64,000 nt of DNA from Mycolicibacterium agri (GCF_002553505.1 NZ_PDCP01000009.1:61074-125073), one strand, 5' to 3'; numbered from the stretch's first letter, positions 34,847 to 46,135 are shown. The notes: generated by a model not told the origin, from the sequence alone. Numbers and translations are program-made.

Positions 34847-37204
34847 TCAGGCGGCGCTGGTGACGCGGTAGACGTCGTAGACGCCTTCCACATTGCGGAC
34901 CACGTTCAGCACGTGACCCAGATGCTTGGGGTCGCCCATCTCGAAGGTGAACCGGCTGATGGCCACCCGATCGTTGGACGTCGTCACCGACGCCGACAAG
35001 ATGTTGACCTTCTCGTCGGCCAGCACGCGCGTCACATCCGACAGCAGCCGGTGCCGGTCGAGCGCCTCGACCTGGATCGCGACGAGGAACACCGACGACG
35101 GCGACGGCGCCCATTTCACCTCGATGATCCGCTCCGACTGCTGCTGCAGCGACGAGGCGTTGGTGCAGTCGGTGCGGTGCACGCTCACGCCGCCGCCGCG
35201 GGTGACGAAGCCCATGATGTTGTCGCCGGGAACGGGCGTGCAGCACTTGGCCAGTTTCGTCAGCACACCCGGCGCCCCCGGCACCGCGACGCCGACGTCC
35301 TCGTTGCTGCGGTGGCGCACCGGCATGGTCGCCGGCGTGGACCGTTCGGCCAGTTCGTCGGCGGCCTCGTCGTCGCCACCGAACTGAGCCACCAACCGCT
35401 GCACCACATGTCGCGCCGACACGTGGCCTTCACCGACGGCGGTGTAGAGCGCCGAGACATCGGCATAGCGCAGCTCGCGGGACAGCGCGGCCATCGATTC
35501 GGCATTCAACAAGCGCTGCAACGAAAGTCCGCCGCGGCGCACCTCACGGGCGATGGCGTCCTTGCCCGCTTCCAGCGCCTCCTCGCGCCGCTCCTTGGCG
35601 AACCACTGGCGGATCTTGGCCTTCGCCCGCGGCGACACCACGAACTGCTGCCAGTCCCGCGACGGCCCGGCGTTGGGCGCCTTCGACGTGAAAATCTCGA
35701 CCACTTCGCCGTTTTCCAGCTTGCGCTCCAACGCGACCAGGCGGCCGTTGACCCGCGCGCCGATGCAGCGGTGGCCGACCTCGGTGTGCACGGCGTAGGC
35801 GAAGTCCACCGGCGTCGATCCCGTCGGCAGCGTGATCACATCGCCCTTCGGGGTGAACACGAAGATCTCCTGCACGGCGAGGTCGTAGCGCAGCGACTCC
35901 AGGAACTCGCCGGGGTCGGCGGCCTCCCGTTGCCAGTCGAGAAGTTGCCGCATCCAGGCCATCTCATCGACCTCGGCGGCGGCGTGACCGGACGGTACGC
36001 CGTTGCGGCCCTTGGCTTCCTTGTAGCGCCAGTGCGCGGCGATGCCGTACTCCGCGGTGCCGTGCATGTCGTGGGTGCGGATCTGCACCTCCAGCGGCTT
36101 GCCCTCAGGACCGACGACGGTGGTGTGCAGCGACTGGTACACCCCGTAGCGCGGCTGCGCGATGTAGTCCTTGAACCGGCCCGCCATCGGCTGCCACAGC
36201 GAATGCACCACGCCCACAGCGGCATAGCAGTCGCGGATCTCGTCGCACAGGATGCGGATGCCGACGAGGTCGTGGATGTCGTCGAAGTCGCGGCCCTTGA
36301 CGATCATCTTCTGGTAGATCGACCAGTAGTGCTTGGGCCGACCCTCCACGGTGGCGTTGATCTTCGACTTCGCCAGTGTCGCACTGATTTCCGAGCGCAC
36401 CTTGGCCAGGTAGGTGTCGCGCGACGGCGCCCGGTCGGCGACCAGGCGGACGATCTCTTCGTATTTCTTCGGGTGCAGGATCGCGAACGCCAGATCCTCC
36501 AGCTCCCACTTGACCGTCGCCATGCCCAGGCGATGCGCAAGCGGCGCAATGACTTCCAGCGTCTCGCGGGCCTTGCGGGCCTGCTTCTCCGGTGGCAGGA
36601 ACCGCATCGTACGCATGTTGTGCAGCCGATCGGCGACCTTGATCACCAGCACCCGCGGGTCGCGGGCCATCGCAATGATCATCTTGCGGATGGTTTCGCC
36701 CTCGGCGGCCGTGCCCAGCGCCACCCGGTCCAGCTTGGTCACGCCGTCGACGAGATGGCCGACCTCGTCACCGAACTCCTGGGTCAGCGCCTCCAGCGTG
36801 TAGCCGGTGTCCTCGACGGTGTCGTGCAGCAGCGCCGCGACCAGCGTCGTGGTGTCCATGCCCAGCTCGGCCAGGATGTTGGCCACCGCCAGCGGATGGG
36901 TGATGTAGGGATCGCCGGAGCGGCGCATCTGGTCGGCATGCCGCTTCTCGGCCACCTCGTACGCGCGCTGCAGCAGCGACAGATCGGCCCTCGGGAAGAA
37001 CTCGCGATGCACCGCGACCAACGGCTCGAGCACCGGATTGATCGCGCTGCGCTGCGCCGTCATACGCCGGGCTATCCGGGCGCGCACCCGCCGCGAGGTA
37101 GACGTCTTGGCGGTGTCGGGCGCGGCCGCCGGCGGTGTCTCCGGGGCCGGGCTACTCACAGGGGCTGGTTGCACGGCCTGGCCCGTACCCTGCTCCTGCG
37201 CCAT
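34847..37204 (-). CDS. relA: bifunctional (p)ppGpp synthetase/hydrolase
   Basis: A 785-residue RelA/SpoT (Rel) protein, the stringent-response alarmone enzyme. The start is the ATG at 37204, five bases after GAGGAGG. The hydrolase HD motif HDTVEDT is near residues 127-133, the synthetase region includes [15 protein letters not shown] and [13 protein letters not shown], the TGS domain begins around [19 protein letters not shown], and an ACT domain closes the protein. Both catalytic domains look complete, so it should make and degrade ppGpp. It lies downstream of secD, secF, the lipoprotein gene and apt on the same strand. Confidence 0.96.
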   Translation of the reverse strand: MAQEQGTGQAVQPAPVSSPAPETPPAAAPDTAKTSTSRRVRARIARRMTAQRSAINPVLEPLVAVHREFFPRADLSLLQRAYEVAEKRHADQMRRSGDPYITHPLAVANILAELGMDTTTLVAALLHDTVEDTGYTLEALTQEFGDEVGHLVDGVTKLDRVALGTAAEGETIRKMIIAMARDPRVLVIKVADRLHNMRTMRFLPPEKQARKARETLEVIAPLAHRLGMATVKWELEDLAFAILHPKKYEEIVRLVADRAPSRDTYLAKVRSEISATLAKSKINATVEGRPKHYWSIYQKMIVKGRDFDDIHDLVGIRILCDEIRDCYAAVGVVHSLWQPMAGRFKDYIAQPRYGVYQSLHTTVVGPEGKPLEVQIRTHDMHGTAEYGIAAHWRYKEAKGRNGVPSGHAAAEVDEMAWMRQLLDWQREAADPGEFLESLRYDLAVQEIFVFTPKGDVITLPTGSTPVDFAYAVHTEVGHRCIGARVNGRLVALERKLENGEVVEIFTSKAPNAGPSRDWQQFVVSPRAKAKIRQWFAKERREEALEAGKDAIAREVRRGGLSLQRLLNAESMAALSRELRYADVSALYTAVGEGHVSARHVVQRLVAQFGGDDEAADELAERSTPATMPVRHRSNEDVGVAVPGAPGVLTKLAKCCTPVPGDNIMGFVTRGGGVSVHRTDCTNASSLQQQSERIIEVKWAPSPSSVFLVAIQVEALDRHRLLSDVTRVLADEKVNILSASVTTSNDRVAISRFTFEMGDPKHLGHVLNVVRNVEGVYDVYRVTSAA

Positions 37205-37242
37205 CGTCACCTCCTCGCGCCCTAGATATCGAGGATATCGCC

Positions 37243-37776
37243 TCAGATCCTGTGCAAGCTGCTCACAGGCAGCGGTTCGAGCAGGTCGCGACCCCCGAGG
37301 GCGGTCAATTCGATCATCACCGCCGCTGCGGTCACGTTTGCTCCCGCCCTCCTCAACAACCGATGAGTGGCGGCCAGTGTTCCGCCGGTGGCCAGCACGT
37401 CGTCGATGATGACGACGTTGCGGCCGGTCAGGTCGACGCCGTCGGCGGGAACCTCCAGCGTCGCCGTCCCGTATTCGAGGTCGTAGGTTTCGCTGAACAC
37501 CGGCGGCGGCAGCTTGCCCGCTTTGCGCACCGCGAGCACACCGATGTGCAGCTTGTGGGCGACCGCCCCGCCCACCAGGAAGCCCCTCGCGTCGATCCCG
37601 GCGACCAGTTCGGCGTCCGCGGCGAATTCGGACAGTGCGTCGGTGACCACCGCGAGGCCGTGCGGGTCGGCGAGGACCGGCGTCAGGTCCTTGAAATGGA
37701 CGCCGGGTTCGGGGAAGTCGGGGACCTCGCGGGTCAGCGACTTGATGGCGGCGACGGCGTCGTCGGTGCTGCTCAC
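37243..37776 (-). CDS. apt: adenine phosphoribosyltransferase
   Basis: A 177-residue type I phosphoribosyltransferase making AMP from adenine and PRPP. The start is GTG at 37776 in a GTGA overlap with the lipoprotein gene. The PRPP-binding motif is [16 protein letters not shown], and the early [19 protein letters not shown] segment is the family's N-terminal hallmark. It is cytosolic and belongs to purine salvage. Confidence 0.94.
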   Translation of the reverse strand: MSSTDDAVAAIKSLTREVPDFPEPGVHFKDLTPVLADPHGLAVVTDALSEFAADAELVAGIDARGFLVGGAVAHKLHIGVLAVRKAGKLPPPVFSETYDLEYGTATLEVPADGVDLTGRNVVIIDDVLATGGTLAATHRLLRRAGANVTAAAVMIELTALGGRDLLEPLPVSSLHRI

Positions 37777-39413
37777 TGCTCCAGCACCCATCGGTCCATG
37801 TTCCATCCCGCGCCCCAGCGGGTCGGATTGCTGCTCACGGCGTACATCTTCGTCGAAGTGATCAGCGTGCGCTGCTGACGGTACAGCGGCAGCGTCGGCA
37901 CGTCGGCCCACAGCACCGGTCCCGCCTCCCCCAGCAGGCGCGCCAACTCCTTGGGGTCGGAGGTGACCGCCAGCGCGTCGATGATGCCGTCGATGCGCGG
38001 GTTCGAGTACCCCGACAGGTTGTTGCCGTTGCCGGTGTGCAGGTCGTAGGCGTCCATCGCCGACGACCCGGTCGAGCCGCTGCCCGTCGCACCGCCGGTG
38101 CTGGCCAATAACACGTCGATGTTATTGGCGCGCAACGTCAATGGGCCGGTGTCTTCGGATGCGGCGTCTTGCACGGTGATGCCCGCCGGTGCACACGATT
38201 TGGCGATGACGCCGATGGTCGCGGCCAGGCGCGCGTTAGGCGCCTGATAGCCGATCCGCACCGTGAGCGGCTCGTTGTCCAGTGCCTCCCGTGCGGCGTC
38301 GGGGTTGGCGGCGATGAACTGCTCGGCGCCGACGGTCTCGCCGCTGTTGACGGCCTCCTCGATCACCGGGTTGAGCCGGGTGTTGGCGATCGGCACCTCG
38401 GCGTTGCGGGCGATCACGTCGCGCGGTGTGCACAGCGCCAGCGCGCGGCGCGCCTCCGGTGCCGCCATCGGCCCCTGCGCGGCGAAGATCAACTGCTCGA
38501 TGCCCGCCGACGGGCTGTCGGACTGGGTGTAGTCCTCGGGCATGTTCAGCACACCCGACGAGCCCGCGGCCACGTCGACGACGTCGACGGCGCCGTTGTT
38601 GAGTTGGTCTTGGACGTCGGCGCCGCGCGGCCGCACCGTGATCTTGTTGGTGACGGGTTTCGCGCCCCACCATTTGTCGTTGGCGACCAGCACCACCGCG
38701 CCGTCCTCGGTGACCGATTCCAGTTTGTAGGGCCCCGACGACGGGAACCGTTTCAGGTCCAGGTCGGGCGTGAGATTCCAGATCGTGTTCCACGCCTGGG
38801 CGATTCGGTCGATGGTCGGGCCGTCATTGTTGAGGATGGCGCCGGTGACGTCGACGCCGAGTTCGTCGGCGATGACGTGCGCAGGCATCAGCGAGGTGGC
38901 CGCGAACAACTGCCCGTAGTCGACGAACGCGCGGTCGGCGGCGAACGAAACTCGCGCCCGCTTCTGCCCCGGTGCGCAGTCGATGGTTGCGATGTCGCGG
39001 TAGCCGGCCTGGTTGGCGGCGTCGAAGCCCGGGAACCGGCCGGACTGCGCGGCCCAGGCCAGCACCAGGTCGTCGCACGTGACGGGCTTGCCGTCGGAGT
39101 AGACCGCCTGGTCGTTGATCACGTAGTCGAGGACCAGCGGCGCCCTGCCGACGACCGCGATGCTGCCGAAGTCGTGGTCGCCGACGATCTGGCCGTCGGG
39201 GCCGTGATAGTTGAACCCGGTCAGCACCCGCGCGAAGGCCTGTGGGCCGCCGGAGGCCGCGCCGGCGACGGTGTTGGTGTTGTACGTCGTCAGCGTGCCG
39301 TCGACGGCGTAGGTGATCTCGGACGCCGGACTGTCGGAGCACGATGACAGGCCAAGGGCGCAGGCAAGAGCGACTGCCATCGCGGCGGCGATCCCCCGCA
39401 AGCGAGCCGTCAT
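37773..39413 (-). CDS. solute-binding lipoprotein, family 5 (Rv2585c-like)
   Basis: A 546-residue extracytoplasmic protein with a lipoprotein signal ending LGLSSC. It has the family 5 binding fold ([47 protein letters not shown]). No permease or ATPase gene lies with it; it is embedded between secF and apt, the same place as the Rv2585c lipoprotein in M. tuberculosis. Its ligand is unknown; it could serve a transporter encoded elsewhere or a non-transport role. Confidence 0.88.
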   Translation of the reverse strand: MTARLRGIAAAMAVALACALGLSSCSDSPASEITYAVDGTLTTYNTNTVAGAASGGPQAFARVLTGFNYHGPDGQIVGDHDFGSIAVVGRAPLVLDYVINDQAVYSDGKPVTCDDLVLAWAAQSGRFPGFDAANQAGYRDIATIDCAPGQKRARVSFAADRAFVDYGQLFAATSLMPAHVIADELGVDVTGAILNNDGPTIDRIAQAWNTIWNLTPDLDLKRFPSSGPYKLESVTEDGAVVLVANDKWWGAKPVTNKITVRPRGADVQDQLNNGAVDVVDVAAGSSGVLNMPEDYTQSDSPSAGIEQLIFAAQGPMAAPEARRALALCTPRDVIARNAEVPIANTRLNPVIEEAVNSGETVGAEQFIAANPDAAREALDNEPLTVRIGYQAPNARLAATIGVIAKSCAPAGITVQDAASEDTGPLTLRANNIDVLLASTGGATGSGSTGSSAMDAYDLHTGNGNNLSGYSNPRIDGIIDALAVTSDPKELARLLGEAGPVLWADVPTLPLYRQQRTLITSTKMYAVSSNPTRWGAGWNMDRWVLEQ

Positions 39414-39416
39414 CGG

Positions 39417-40700
39417 CTACCGCCGCCGGGCGTTCCGCTTACCCGAGGGGCGGCCGGTCCTGCTGCTGGTCGGCCGGATCGGCCGCGCGCCGGGCGCAGG
39501 CTTGTCGGCGACGGAGGTCTTGCCCCGCGGCGCAGCGGCCGTCGTCGCGGCGACAGTCTCCTTGGTGTCCTTCTCGTCCTGCTCGGCGTCCTCAGCGTCG
39601 TCGATGGTGTCCTCCGGGCCGCGGGCGCGACCGGACTTGCGCCGATTGAGCACCCGGCGGGTGTGGTTGCGGACCAGATCGGTGCGCTCCCGCAGCGACA
39701 CCAGCAGCGGGGTGGCGAAGAAGATCGACGAATAGGTGCCCACGACGACACCCACCAGCTGCACCAGCGCCAGGTCCTTGAGCGTGCCGACGCCCAACAG
39801 CCACACCGCGACCACCATCAGCGAGATGATCGGCAGCACGGAGATCAGGCTGGTGTTGATCGACCGCATGAACGTCTGATTGACGGCCAGGTTCGCCTGT
39901 TCGGCGAAGGTGCGGCGGGTGGTGTGCTGAAAGCCGTGGGTGTTCTCCTCGACCTTGTCGAACACGATCACCGTGTCGTACAGCGAGAAGCCCAGGATGG
40001 TGAGCAGGCCGATGACGGTCGCCGGGGTCACCTCGAAGCCCACCAACGAGTACACGCCCGCGGTGACGATGAGGTCGAAAACCAGTGTCGCCATGGCGGC
40101 GATCGCCATGTAGCGCTCGTAGCGCACCGTGATGTAGATCGTCGCCAACACCAGGAAGACCACCAACGCGATCAGCGCCTTCTTGGTGATCTGGCCGCCC
40201 CACGTCTCCGAAACCGCCGAGTCGCTGATCGCCTCCTTGCTCGGCTGGCCGTCGATCCCCTTGGGTTGGAACGCCCCGAACAGCGCGTCGCGCAGCTTGG
40301 TCGTCTCGTCGTTGTTCAGCGCTTCGGAGCGGATCTGCACCGTGGCCGACGGCCCGCTGCCGACGATCACGACCGATTCGGCGTCCTTGCCCAACGCGTC
40401 GCTGAAGACCTGCTCGACGCGTTCGGTGTCGACACCGGCCGCGGGCATGGACACCTTGGTGCCGCCCTCGAAGTCGATGCCGAAGGTGAAGCCGCGCAAC
40501 ACCATGCTGGCGAGGCAGACCGCGACGATCAGGCCGCTGATCCAGTACCACATCTTGCGCCGGCCGACGACCTCGAACGCCCCGGTGCCGGTGTAGAGCC
40601 GGATGAAGAAGCCGTGCTTGGGTGCTTCGGTTGCGGTGCTTTCCAGAGTCGGCGCCTCAGTGACAGCCGATTCGGTCACGTCTGGTGTGTTCTTAGCCAT
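39417..40700 (-). CDS. secF: protein translocase subunit SecF
   Basis: A 427-residue RND-type membrane protein that works with SecD to drive late steps of Sec export. The first helix is followed by the FGIDFEGGTKVSM element, and the GFSLYDTVIVFDKVEEN segment marks the conserved fourth-helix region. The C-terminus is a long basic, Thr/Ala/Pro-rich tail of about 90 residues, typical of actinobacteria. It is three bases after secD and followed by the lipoprotein gene. Confidence 0.96.
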   Translation of the reverse strand: MAKNTPDVTESAVTEAPTLESTATEAPKHGFFIRLYTGTGAFEVVGRRKMWYWISGLIVAVCLASMVLRGFTFGIDFEGGTKVSMPAAGVDTERVEQVFSDALGKDAESVVIVGSGPSATVQIRSEALNNDETTKLRDALFGAFQPKGIDGQPSKEAISDSAVSETWGGQITKKALIALVVFLVLATIYITVRYERYMAIAAMATLVFDLIVTAGVYSLVGFEVTPATVIGLLTILGFSLYDTVIVFDKVEENTHGFQHTTRRTFAEQANLAVNQTFMRSINTSLISVLPIISLMVVAVWLLGVGTLKDLALVQLVGVVVGTYSSIFFATPLLVSLRERTDLVRNHTRRVLNRRKSGRARGPEDTIDDAEDAEQDEKDTKETVAATTAAAPRGKTSVADKPAPGARPIRPTSSRTGRPSGKRNARRR

Positions 40701-40703
40701 CGG

Positions 40704-42548
40704 CTATCCCCGTCCTGTCGCGTGCGCGACCCGGCGCTCGCGCGCGATCTGCTGCACGGCGCCGAGCCCGTTGAACGCCGGCTTGGCCAGCAGGGTCGAC
40801 TTCGACGCCAGATACACCAGCGGCCAGGTCACCAGGAAGACGACCAGCACGTCGAGAATCGTTGTCAGGCCGAGGGTGAACGCGAAGCCCTTCACCTGGC
40901 CGACGGCCAGGATGTAGAGGACGACGGCGGCCAGGAAGGTCACGGCGTTACCCGAAACGATCGTCTTGCGCGCGCGGGCCCAGCCTCGCGGAACCGCGGA
41001 GCGGAACGAACGACCTTCGCGGATCTCGTCTTTGATGCGTTCGAAGAACACCACGAACGAGTCGGCAGTGGTGCCGATACCGATGATCAAACCGGCGATA
41101 CCGGCAAGGTCGAGCGTGTAGTTGATGTATCTGCCTAGCAGCACCAGGATCGCGAAAACCATTGCGCCGGAAGCGATGAGCGACAGCGCCGTCAGGATTC
41201 CCAACACCCGGTAGTACAGCAGCGAGTACAGGAGCACCAGCGCCAACCCGATGGCACCCGCGATCAGACCAGCCCGCAGCGACGTCAAACCCAGTGTGGC
41301 CGAGACGGTTTCGGCTTCAGACGATTCGAACGACAACGGCAGCGAGCCATACTTCAGCACATTCGCCAGCTCTTTGGCCTTCGCCGCTGTGAACTGCCCG
41401 GTGATCTGGGTGTTGCCGCCCGGGATGGCCTCCTCGATCTGCGGTGCGCTGACGACCTGCGAGTCGAGCACGAACGCGGTCTGGGTACCGACGTGGGAGG
41501 CGGTGAAGTCGGCCCAGATCTGGGCGGCGTCGGGCTTGAACTCCAGCTGCACGATGTACTCACCGCGCTGCGAGTCCATGCCCGAGCTGGCGTTCTTGAT
41601 CTGCTCGCCGCTGATGATCGACTTGTCCAGCAGGTAGACCTGCGAGTGATCCGTCGAGCACGTCACCAGCGGCAGGTTGGGATCGTCGTTGCCTGCCAGC
41701 ACGTCGTCGTCGTTGCAGCGGGTGGCCTGGAACTGCAGCGCCAGGATCTGGATCTGCTGTTCGGTGCTCTGCCGCAACGCCTTCTCGTCGGCGATGCGCT
41801 GTGCGAGGTCCTTCTTGGGGTCCTGGCCTGGCGCAGGCGCCTGCTCTCCCTGTGCCGGCGGCTGGTCGCCCGGCGCCGGCGGTTGGTCGCCCGGTGCCGG
41901 CGGCTGTTCACCCGGCGCGGGTGGCGGTGGCGGCGGGCTCGGCGGCGGCTCCTGCGGATAGGGCCGCGGTTGCGGCGGCGCCTCAGGGGCGGGCGCCTCG
42001 GCCGGTGCACCGGGCTCGGTGGGCGCACCGCCCTGCTCTGCGGGCGCGGGTGGCGGCGCCTCGGCTGGACCGGGCTGCCCCGGCTGGCCGGCGGGCGGGC
42101 CCGGCTGGCCCGCGGGCGGGCCGCCTGGCGCGGGGCCCTCCTCGGGCGGCTGCTGGCCGGGCTGCTGAGCGGCGATCACGTGGATGACCGGGCGGATGTA
42201 CAGCCGCGCGGTCTGCCCCAGGTTGCGGGCCTCGTTGCCGTCGGTGCCCGGCACGGTGATGACCAGGTTGTCGCCGTCGATCACCACCTCGGACCCGCTG
42301 ACGCCCAGGCCGTCGACGCGGGACGCGATGATCTGCTGGGCCTGGTTCAGCGCGTCCTGCGTGGGTGGCGACCCGTCGGGCGTGCGTGCGGTCAGCGTGA
42401 CGCGGGTGCCGCCCTGCAGGTCGATGCCGAGCTTCGGTTTGGCCTGCTTGTCGCCGGTCAGGAAGACCAGAAGGTACACGCCGACCAGCAGCGCCAGAAA
42501 GGTTGCCAGGTAGCGGGCAGGGTGCACCGGCGTCGAAGGCGATGCCAC
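40704..42548 (-). CDS. secD: protein translocase subunit SecD
   Basis: A 614-residue partner of SecF. The family element [14 protein letters not shown] is near residue 40, and the C-terminal membrane domain contains [19 protein letters not shown]. Between about residues 118 and 260 there is a very Pro/Gly/Ala/Gln-rich low-complexity insert (repeated PAGQPG and PPAPGDQ units) not found in E. coli SecD. It follows yajC after 81 bases on the same strand. Confidence 0.96.
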   Translation of the reverse strand: MASPSTPVHPARYLATFLALLVGVYLLVFLTGDKQAKPKLGIDLQGGTRVTLTARTPDGSPPTQDALNQAQQIIASRVDGLGVSGSEVVIDGDNLVITVPGTDGNEARNLGQTARLYIRPVIHVIAAQQPGQQPPEEGPAPGGPPAGQPGPPAGQPGQPGPAEAPPPAPAEQGGAPTEPGAPAEAPAPEAPPQPRPYPQEPPPSPPPPPPAPGEQPPAPGDQPPAPGDQPPAQGEQAPAPGQDPKKDLAQRIADEKALRQSTEQQIQILALQFQATRCNDDDVLAGNDDPNLPLVTCSTDHSQVYLLDKSIISGEQIKNASSGMDSQRGEYIVQLEFKPDAAQIWADFTASHVGTQTAFVLDSQVVSAPQIEEAIPGGNTQITGQFTAAKAKELANVLKYGSLPLSFESSEAETVSATLGLTSLRAGLIAGAIGLALVLLYSLLYYRVLGILTALSLIASGAMVFAILVLLGRYINYTLDLAGIAGLIIGIGTTADSFVVFFERIKDEIREGRSFRSAVPRGWARARKTIVSGNAVTFLAAVVLYILAVGQVKGFAFTLGLTTILDVLVVFLVTWPLVYLASKSTLLAKPAFNGLGAVQQIARERRVAHATGRG

Positions 42549-42629
42549 GGTTCTTTGGTCTCCTCGAAATTCAGGTCGTCAGCACCGCAAAGAGTACGTG
42601 CCTGTGCTGAGTTTCCCGCCGTGCAGTCG

Positions 42630-42980
42630 TCAGTTACGGCGATTCGGGTCGGTGCTGTCGGTGATCTCGGTCGCGCTCGACTGCGGTTCGATCGCATCGC
42701 CGGCGTCGCCGGCTACGTCGTCATCGGCCTCGATCTTGTCCCGCACAGCCAGCTTCATCCAGGTCGTCACGACGCCAGGGGCAATCTCCAATTGCACCTC
42801 GTCATCGGTGATGCCCTTGATTTGACCGATCAGACCCGACGTGGTGTGAACGCGGTCGCCCACCCGCAACGAGTTGTGCAAGTCGATGGTCGCTTGCATT
42901 GCTTTCTTCTGTCTCCGCGAAGCGAAGAACATGAACGCACCCAAGATGATGAGCAGGGGTAAAAAGGCGACCAGATCCAT
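42630..42980 (-). CDS. yajC: preprotein translocase accessory subunit YajC
   Basis: A 116-residue protein with one N-terminal membrane helix (LVAFLPLLIILGAFMFFAS), a basic RRQKKA stop and the YajC core LRVGDRVHTTSGLIGQI. It associates with the SecDF complex. It is the first gene of the leftward yajC-secD-secF operon. The 291-base divergent region 42981-43271 up to gabT contains the gabT promoter candidate; no other element was recognised there. Confidence 0.94.
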   Translation of the reverse strand: MDLVAFLPLLIILGAFMFFASRRQKKAMQATIDLHNSLRVGDRVHTTSGLIGQIKGITDDEVQLEIAPGVVTTWMKLAVRDKIEADDDVAGDAGDAIEPQSSATEITDSTDPNRRN

Positions 42981-43234
42981 GGCAGCAACTATCTCTCGTG
43001 TCGATTATTTCGGTGACGGCCCCCGGACCGCGGTGAATCTCGGAGCCTCCTAGGTGACCAGTGTGCCATTGCGGCAGCTGCTGGCCGAGTACCCCCGCGT
43101 TCTCGGCGGCCGATATCGCCGACGCGGCGGCCGTAGGCGGCGGGCCCGATCGCCACTTATGAAGTGTCCGCTACGAAATTCGTTGCTGCAATCGGCTGAC
43201 ACCGGGTATTCCCGCCGACGGTGCAAGAGTTTTC

Positions 43235-43263
43235 AATCGGATCGGTGCGTTCCCGACTAGGCT
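43235..43263 (+). promoter_or_regulatory. candidate promoter giving a leaderless gabT mRNA
   Basis: TAGGCT at 43258-43263 fits the mycobacterial -10 consensus and ends eight bases before the GTG of gabT, so transcription would begin at or next to the start codon. The -35 region is weakly conserved (AATCGG at 43235-43240). No ribosome binding site precedes the GTG, which agrees with a leaderless message. Confidence 0.45.
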
Positions 43264-43271
43264 CTGACGGC

Positions 43272-44612
43272 GTGAGCACCCTCGAACAGAGTCGCCACCT
43301 CGCCACCGCCATCCCCGGTCCTCGCTCGAAGGAGTTGATCGAGCGCAAGGCCGCCGCCGTCTCCCGCGGCATCGGCACGACCATGCCGGTCTACGCGTCG
43401 CGGGCGGGCGGCGGCATCGTCGAGGACGTCGACGGCAACCGGCTCATCGACCTGGGGTCGGGCATCGCGGTCACCACGATCGGCAATGCCGCACCCCGGG
43501 TCGTGGAGGCGGTCCGCGCGCAGGTCGCCGACTTCACCCACACCTGTTTCATGATCACGCCGTACGAGGGGTACGTCGCCGTCGCCGAGCAGCTCAACCG
43601 GCTCACCCCCGGCAGTTACGAGAAGCGCTCGGCGCTGTTCAACTCCGGCGCCGAGGCGGTGGAGAACGCGATCAAGATCGCCCGCACGTACACCCGCAGG
43701 CAGGCCGTGGTGTCGTTCGACCACGCCTATCACGGCCGCACCAACCTGACGATGGCGCTGACCGCCAAGTCGATGCCGTACAAGCACGGCTTCGGCCCGT
43801 TCGCGCCGGAGATCTACCGCGCACCGCTGTCCTATCCGTTCCGCGATGCGGAGTTCGGCAAGGAGATCGCCACCGACGGTGAACTGGCTGCCCGCCGCGC
43901 GATCGACGTCATCGACAAGCAGGTCGGCGCCGACAACCTGGCCGCGGTCATCATCGAACCGATCCAGGGCGAGGGCGGCTTCATCGTGCCCGCCGAGGGC
44001 TTCCTGCCCGCGCTGCTGGACTGGTGCAAGAAGAACGAGGTGGTGTTCATCGCCGACGAGGTGCAGACCGGGTTCGCGCGCACCGGCCGCATGTTCGCCT
44101 GCGAGCACGAAGGCATCGAGCCCGACCTGATCGTCACCGCCAAGGGCATCGCCGACGGGCTGCCGCTGTCGGCCGTCACCGGGCGCGTCGAGATCATGGA
44201 CGCCCCGCACGTCAGCGGGCTCGGCGGCACCTACGGCGGCAACCCGGTGGCCTGTGCGGCCGCGCTGGCGACCATCGAGACGATCGAATCCGAGCACATG
44301 GTCGAGCGGGCCGCCGCGATCGAAAAACTGATGAAGGACCGGCTGCACCGGATGCAGGCCGAAGACGATCGCATCGGCGACGTGCGCGGCCGCGGCGCCA
44401 TGATCGCCATGGAGTTGGTGAAGGCGGGCACCACCGAACCCGACGGTGAGCTCACCAAGAAACTGGCCGTGGGTTGTCACACCGCCGGAGTGATCGTGCT
44501 GACCTGCGGCACGTACGGCAACGTGCTGCGTTTCCTTCCGCCGCTGTCGATCAGCGACGACCTCCTCAATGAAGGCCTTGACGTTCTCGCCAATGTCCTC
44601 GCCGACCTCTAA
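43272..44612 (+). CDS. gabT: 4-aminobutyrate aminotransferase
   Basis: A 446-residue class III PLP aminotransferase that converts 4-aminobutyrate and 2-oxoglutarate into succinate semialdehyde and glutamate. Visible marks are NSGAEAVENAIKIAR, HAYHGRTN, EPIQGEGGFIVP, IADEVQTGFARTG and the PLP-Lys in VTAKGIADGLPLS. The GTG at 43272 is chosen over an upstream in-frame ATG because a -10 box lies eight bases before it and the homologous N-terminus begins here. An aminobutyraldehyde-type dehydrogenase gene follows 18 bases later. Confidence 0.95.
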   Translation: MSTLEQSRHLATAIPGPRSKELIERKAAAVSRGIGTTMPVYASRAGGGIVEDVDGNRLIDLGSGIAVTTIGNAAPRVVEAVRAQVADFTHTCFMITPYEGYVAVAEQLNRLTPGSYEKRSALFNSGAEAVENAIKIARTYTRRQAVVSFDHAYHGRTNLTMALTAKSMPYKHGFGPFAPEIYRAPLSYPFRDAEFGKEIATDGELAARRAIDVIDKQVGADNLAAVIIEPIQGEGGFIVPAEGFLPALLDWCKKNEVVFIADEVQTGFARTGRMFACEHEGIEPDLIVTAKGIADGLPLSAVTGRVEIMDAPHVSGLGGTYGGNPVACAAALATIETIESEHMVERAAAIEKLMKDRLHRMQAEDDRIGDVRGRGAMIAMELVKAGTTEPDGELTKKLAVGCHTAGVIVLTCGTYGNVLRFLPPLSISDDLLNEGLDVLANVLADL

Positions 44613-44630
44613 AGAACAGGAGCCAGATTC

Positions 44631-46064
44631 ATGACCAAAGTGCAGAACTTCATCGGCGGTGAGCTGGTCGACTCGACCAGCGGCAAGACCATGCCGTTGA
44701 TCGACCCCACCACCGGTGAGGAGTACGCCACCGCACCGGTCTCCAACGAGCAGGACATCGACAACGCCTACGCCGCGGCGGCCAAGGCGTTCGCCGACTG
44801 GAAGCGCACCACCCCGTCGCACCGGCAGAAGGCGATGCTCGACTTCGCCGACGACGTGGAGAAGAACGCCAAGGAGCTGGTCGAGGCCGAAGGCCGCAAC
44901 ACCGGCAAGCCCAATCACGTGACGATGGCCGAAGAGATCCCGCCGATGGTCGACCAGATCCGCTTCTTCGCCGGTGCGGCAAGGATGTTGGAGGGCAAGT
45001 CGGCCGGCGAGTACATGGAGAACCACACCTCGTGGATCCGCCGCGAGCCGGTGGGCGTGGTCGGCCAGGTGTCGCCGTGGAACTACCCGATGATGATGGC
45101 GATCTGGAAGTTCTGTCCGGCGATCGCCGCGGGCAACACCGTGGTGATCAAGCCCAGCGACACGACGCCGGTGACGACGGTGATGCTGGCCGAGATCGCC
45201 GCCAAGCACTTCCCGCCCGGCGTGCTCAACGTCGTGTGCGGCGACCGGGAGACCGGCGCGGCGGTCGTCGCGCATCCGACGCCGCAGATGGTGTCGATCA
45301 CCGGGTCGGTCGCCGCGGGTCGCGCGGTGGCGGCCAGCGCGGGCAGCAACCTCAAGCGCACGCACCTGGAGTTGGGCGGCAAGGCGCCGGTGATCGTCTT
45401 CGATGACAGCGACATCGCCGCTGCCGCAGAGGGAATCGCCACGGCCGGCTATTTCAATGCCGGGCAGGACTGCACCGCGGCCACCCGTGTGCTGGCGCGC
45501 GCGTCCGTCGTCTCCGACATCACCGATGCGCTGGCCGAGCAGGCCAAGGCCGCGACGACGACGTACGGCAGGCCCGCCGACGACGAAGACGCGTGGGTGC
45601 CGCCGGTGAACAACCCCAACCAGTTGAAGCGGGTGCTGTCGTTCCTCGACGAGGTGCCGTCGCACGCCAAGGTCGCCGCCGGCGGAGGACGCCAGGGCGA
45701 CAAGGGCTTCTACATCGAGCCGACGGTCATCAGCGGCCTCAAGCAGGAGGACAAGCTGGTTCAGCAGGAGATCTTCGGGCCGGTGATCACCGTGCAGTCG
45801 TTCTCCGACGAGGACGAGGCGATCGCGTGGGCCAACGGCACGGAATACGGTCTGGCGTCGTCGGTGTGGACCAAGGATGTGTCGCGCGCGCTGCGGGTCT
45901 CAGCGGCGTTGGACTTCGGCTGCGTGTGGATCAACACGCATATCCCGCTGGTCGCCGAGATGCCGCACGGCGGCTTCAAATCCTCGGGGCACGGCAAGGA
46001 TCTGTCGATGTACGGCTTCGAGGATTACACCCGCGTCAAGCACGTGATGGCCTACACGGGCTAA
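44631..46064 (+). CDS. aldehyde dehydrogenase, gamma-aminobutyraldehyde dehydrogenase-like
   Basis: A 477-residue aldehyde dehydrogenase. The cofactor region is [22 protein letters not shown], the general base Glu is in [10 protein letters not shown] and the nucleophile Cys in [11 protein letters not shown]. The overall pattern resembles aminobutyraldehyde dehydrogenases of putrescine breakdown, which make 4-aminobutyrate for the adjacent GabT. A succinate-semialdehyde dehydrogenase role is a possible alternative, since that is the next step after GabT. It has AGGAGCC upstream and probably shares the gabT transcript. Confidence 0.9.
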   Translation: MTKVQNFIGGELVDSTSGKTMPLIDPTTGEEYATAPVSNEQDIDNAYAAAAKAFADWKRTTPSHRQKAMLDFADDVEKNAKELVEAEGRNTGKPNHVTMAEEIPPMVDQIRFFAGAARMLEGKSAGEYMENHTSWIRREPVGVVGQVSPWNYPMMMAIWKFCPAIAAGNTVVIKPSDTTPVTTVMLAEIAAKHFPPGVLNVVCGDRETGAAVVAHPTPQMVSITGSVAAGRAVAASAGSNLKRTHLELGGKAPVIVFDDSDIAAAAEGIATAGYFNAGQDCTAATRVLARASVVSDITDALAEQAKAATTTYGRPADDEDAWVPPVNNPNQLKRVLSFLDEVPSHAKVAAGGGRQGDKGFYIEPTVISGLKQEDKLVQQEIFGPVITVQSFSDEDEAIAWANGTEYGLASSVWTKDVSRALRVSAALDFGCVWINTHIPLVAEMPHGGFKSSGHGKDLSMYGFEDYTRVKHVMAYTG

Positions 46065-46072
46065 TCCCCTTG

Positions 46073-46135
46073 CCGCGAAACGGAATTCGCGCAGCGCCTC
46101 ACTGGAACTTCTGCTGCGAGAATTCCGTTTCGCGG
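46073..46135. terminator. long nested hairpin between convergent genes
   Basis: Perfect 16-bp arms CCGCGAAACGGAATTC (46073-46088) and GAATTCCGTTTCGCGG (46120-46135) enclose a 31-base loop with a further stem CGCAGC/GCTGCG (46090-46095, 46113-46118). It follows the aldehyde dehydrogenase gene and precedes the convergent kinase gene end. It is probably a bidirectional terminator or a member of a dispersed palindromic family; no T-run is present. Its size (63 bp) matches the element at 5336-5397 although the sequence differs. Confidence 0.7.

Noticed and set aside
34913..37225. Long open frame of 770 codons antisense to relA
   Set aside because: It is a high-GC shadow with Arg/His/Gly-rich low-information sequence, while relA on the other strand has complete domains and motifs.
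43257..45665. Open frame of 802 codons antisense to gabT and the aldehyde dehydrogenase
   Set aside because: It spans two well-defined genes in antisense and has no recognisable domain; the composition is typical of GC-driven absence of stops.
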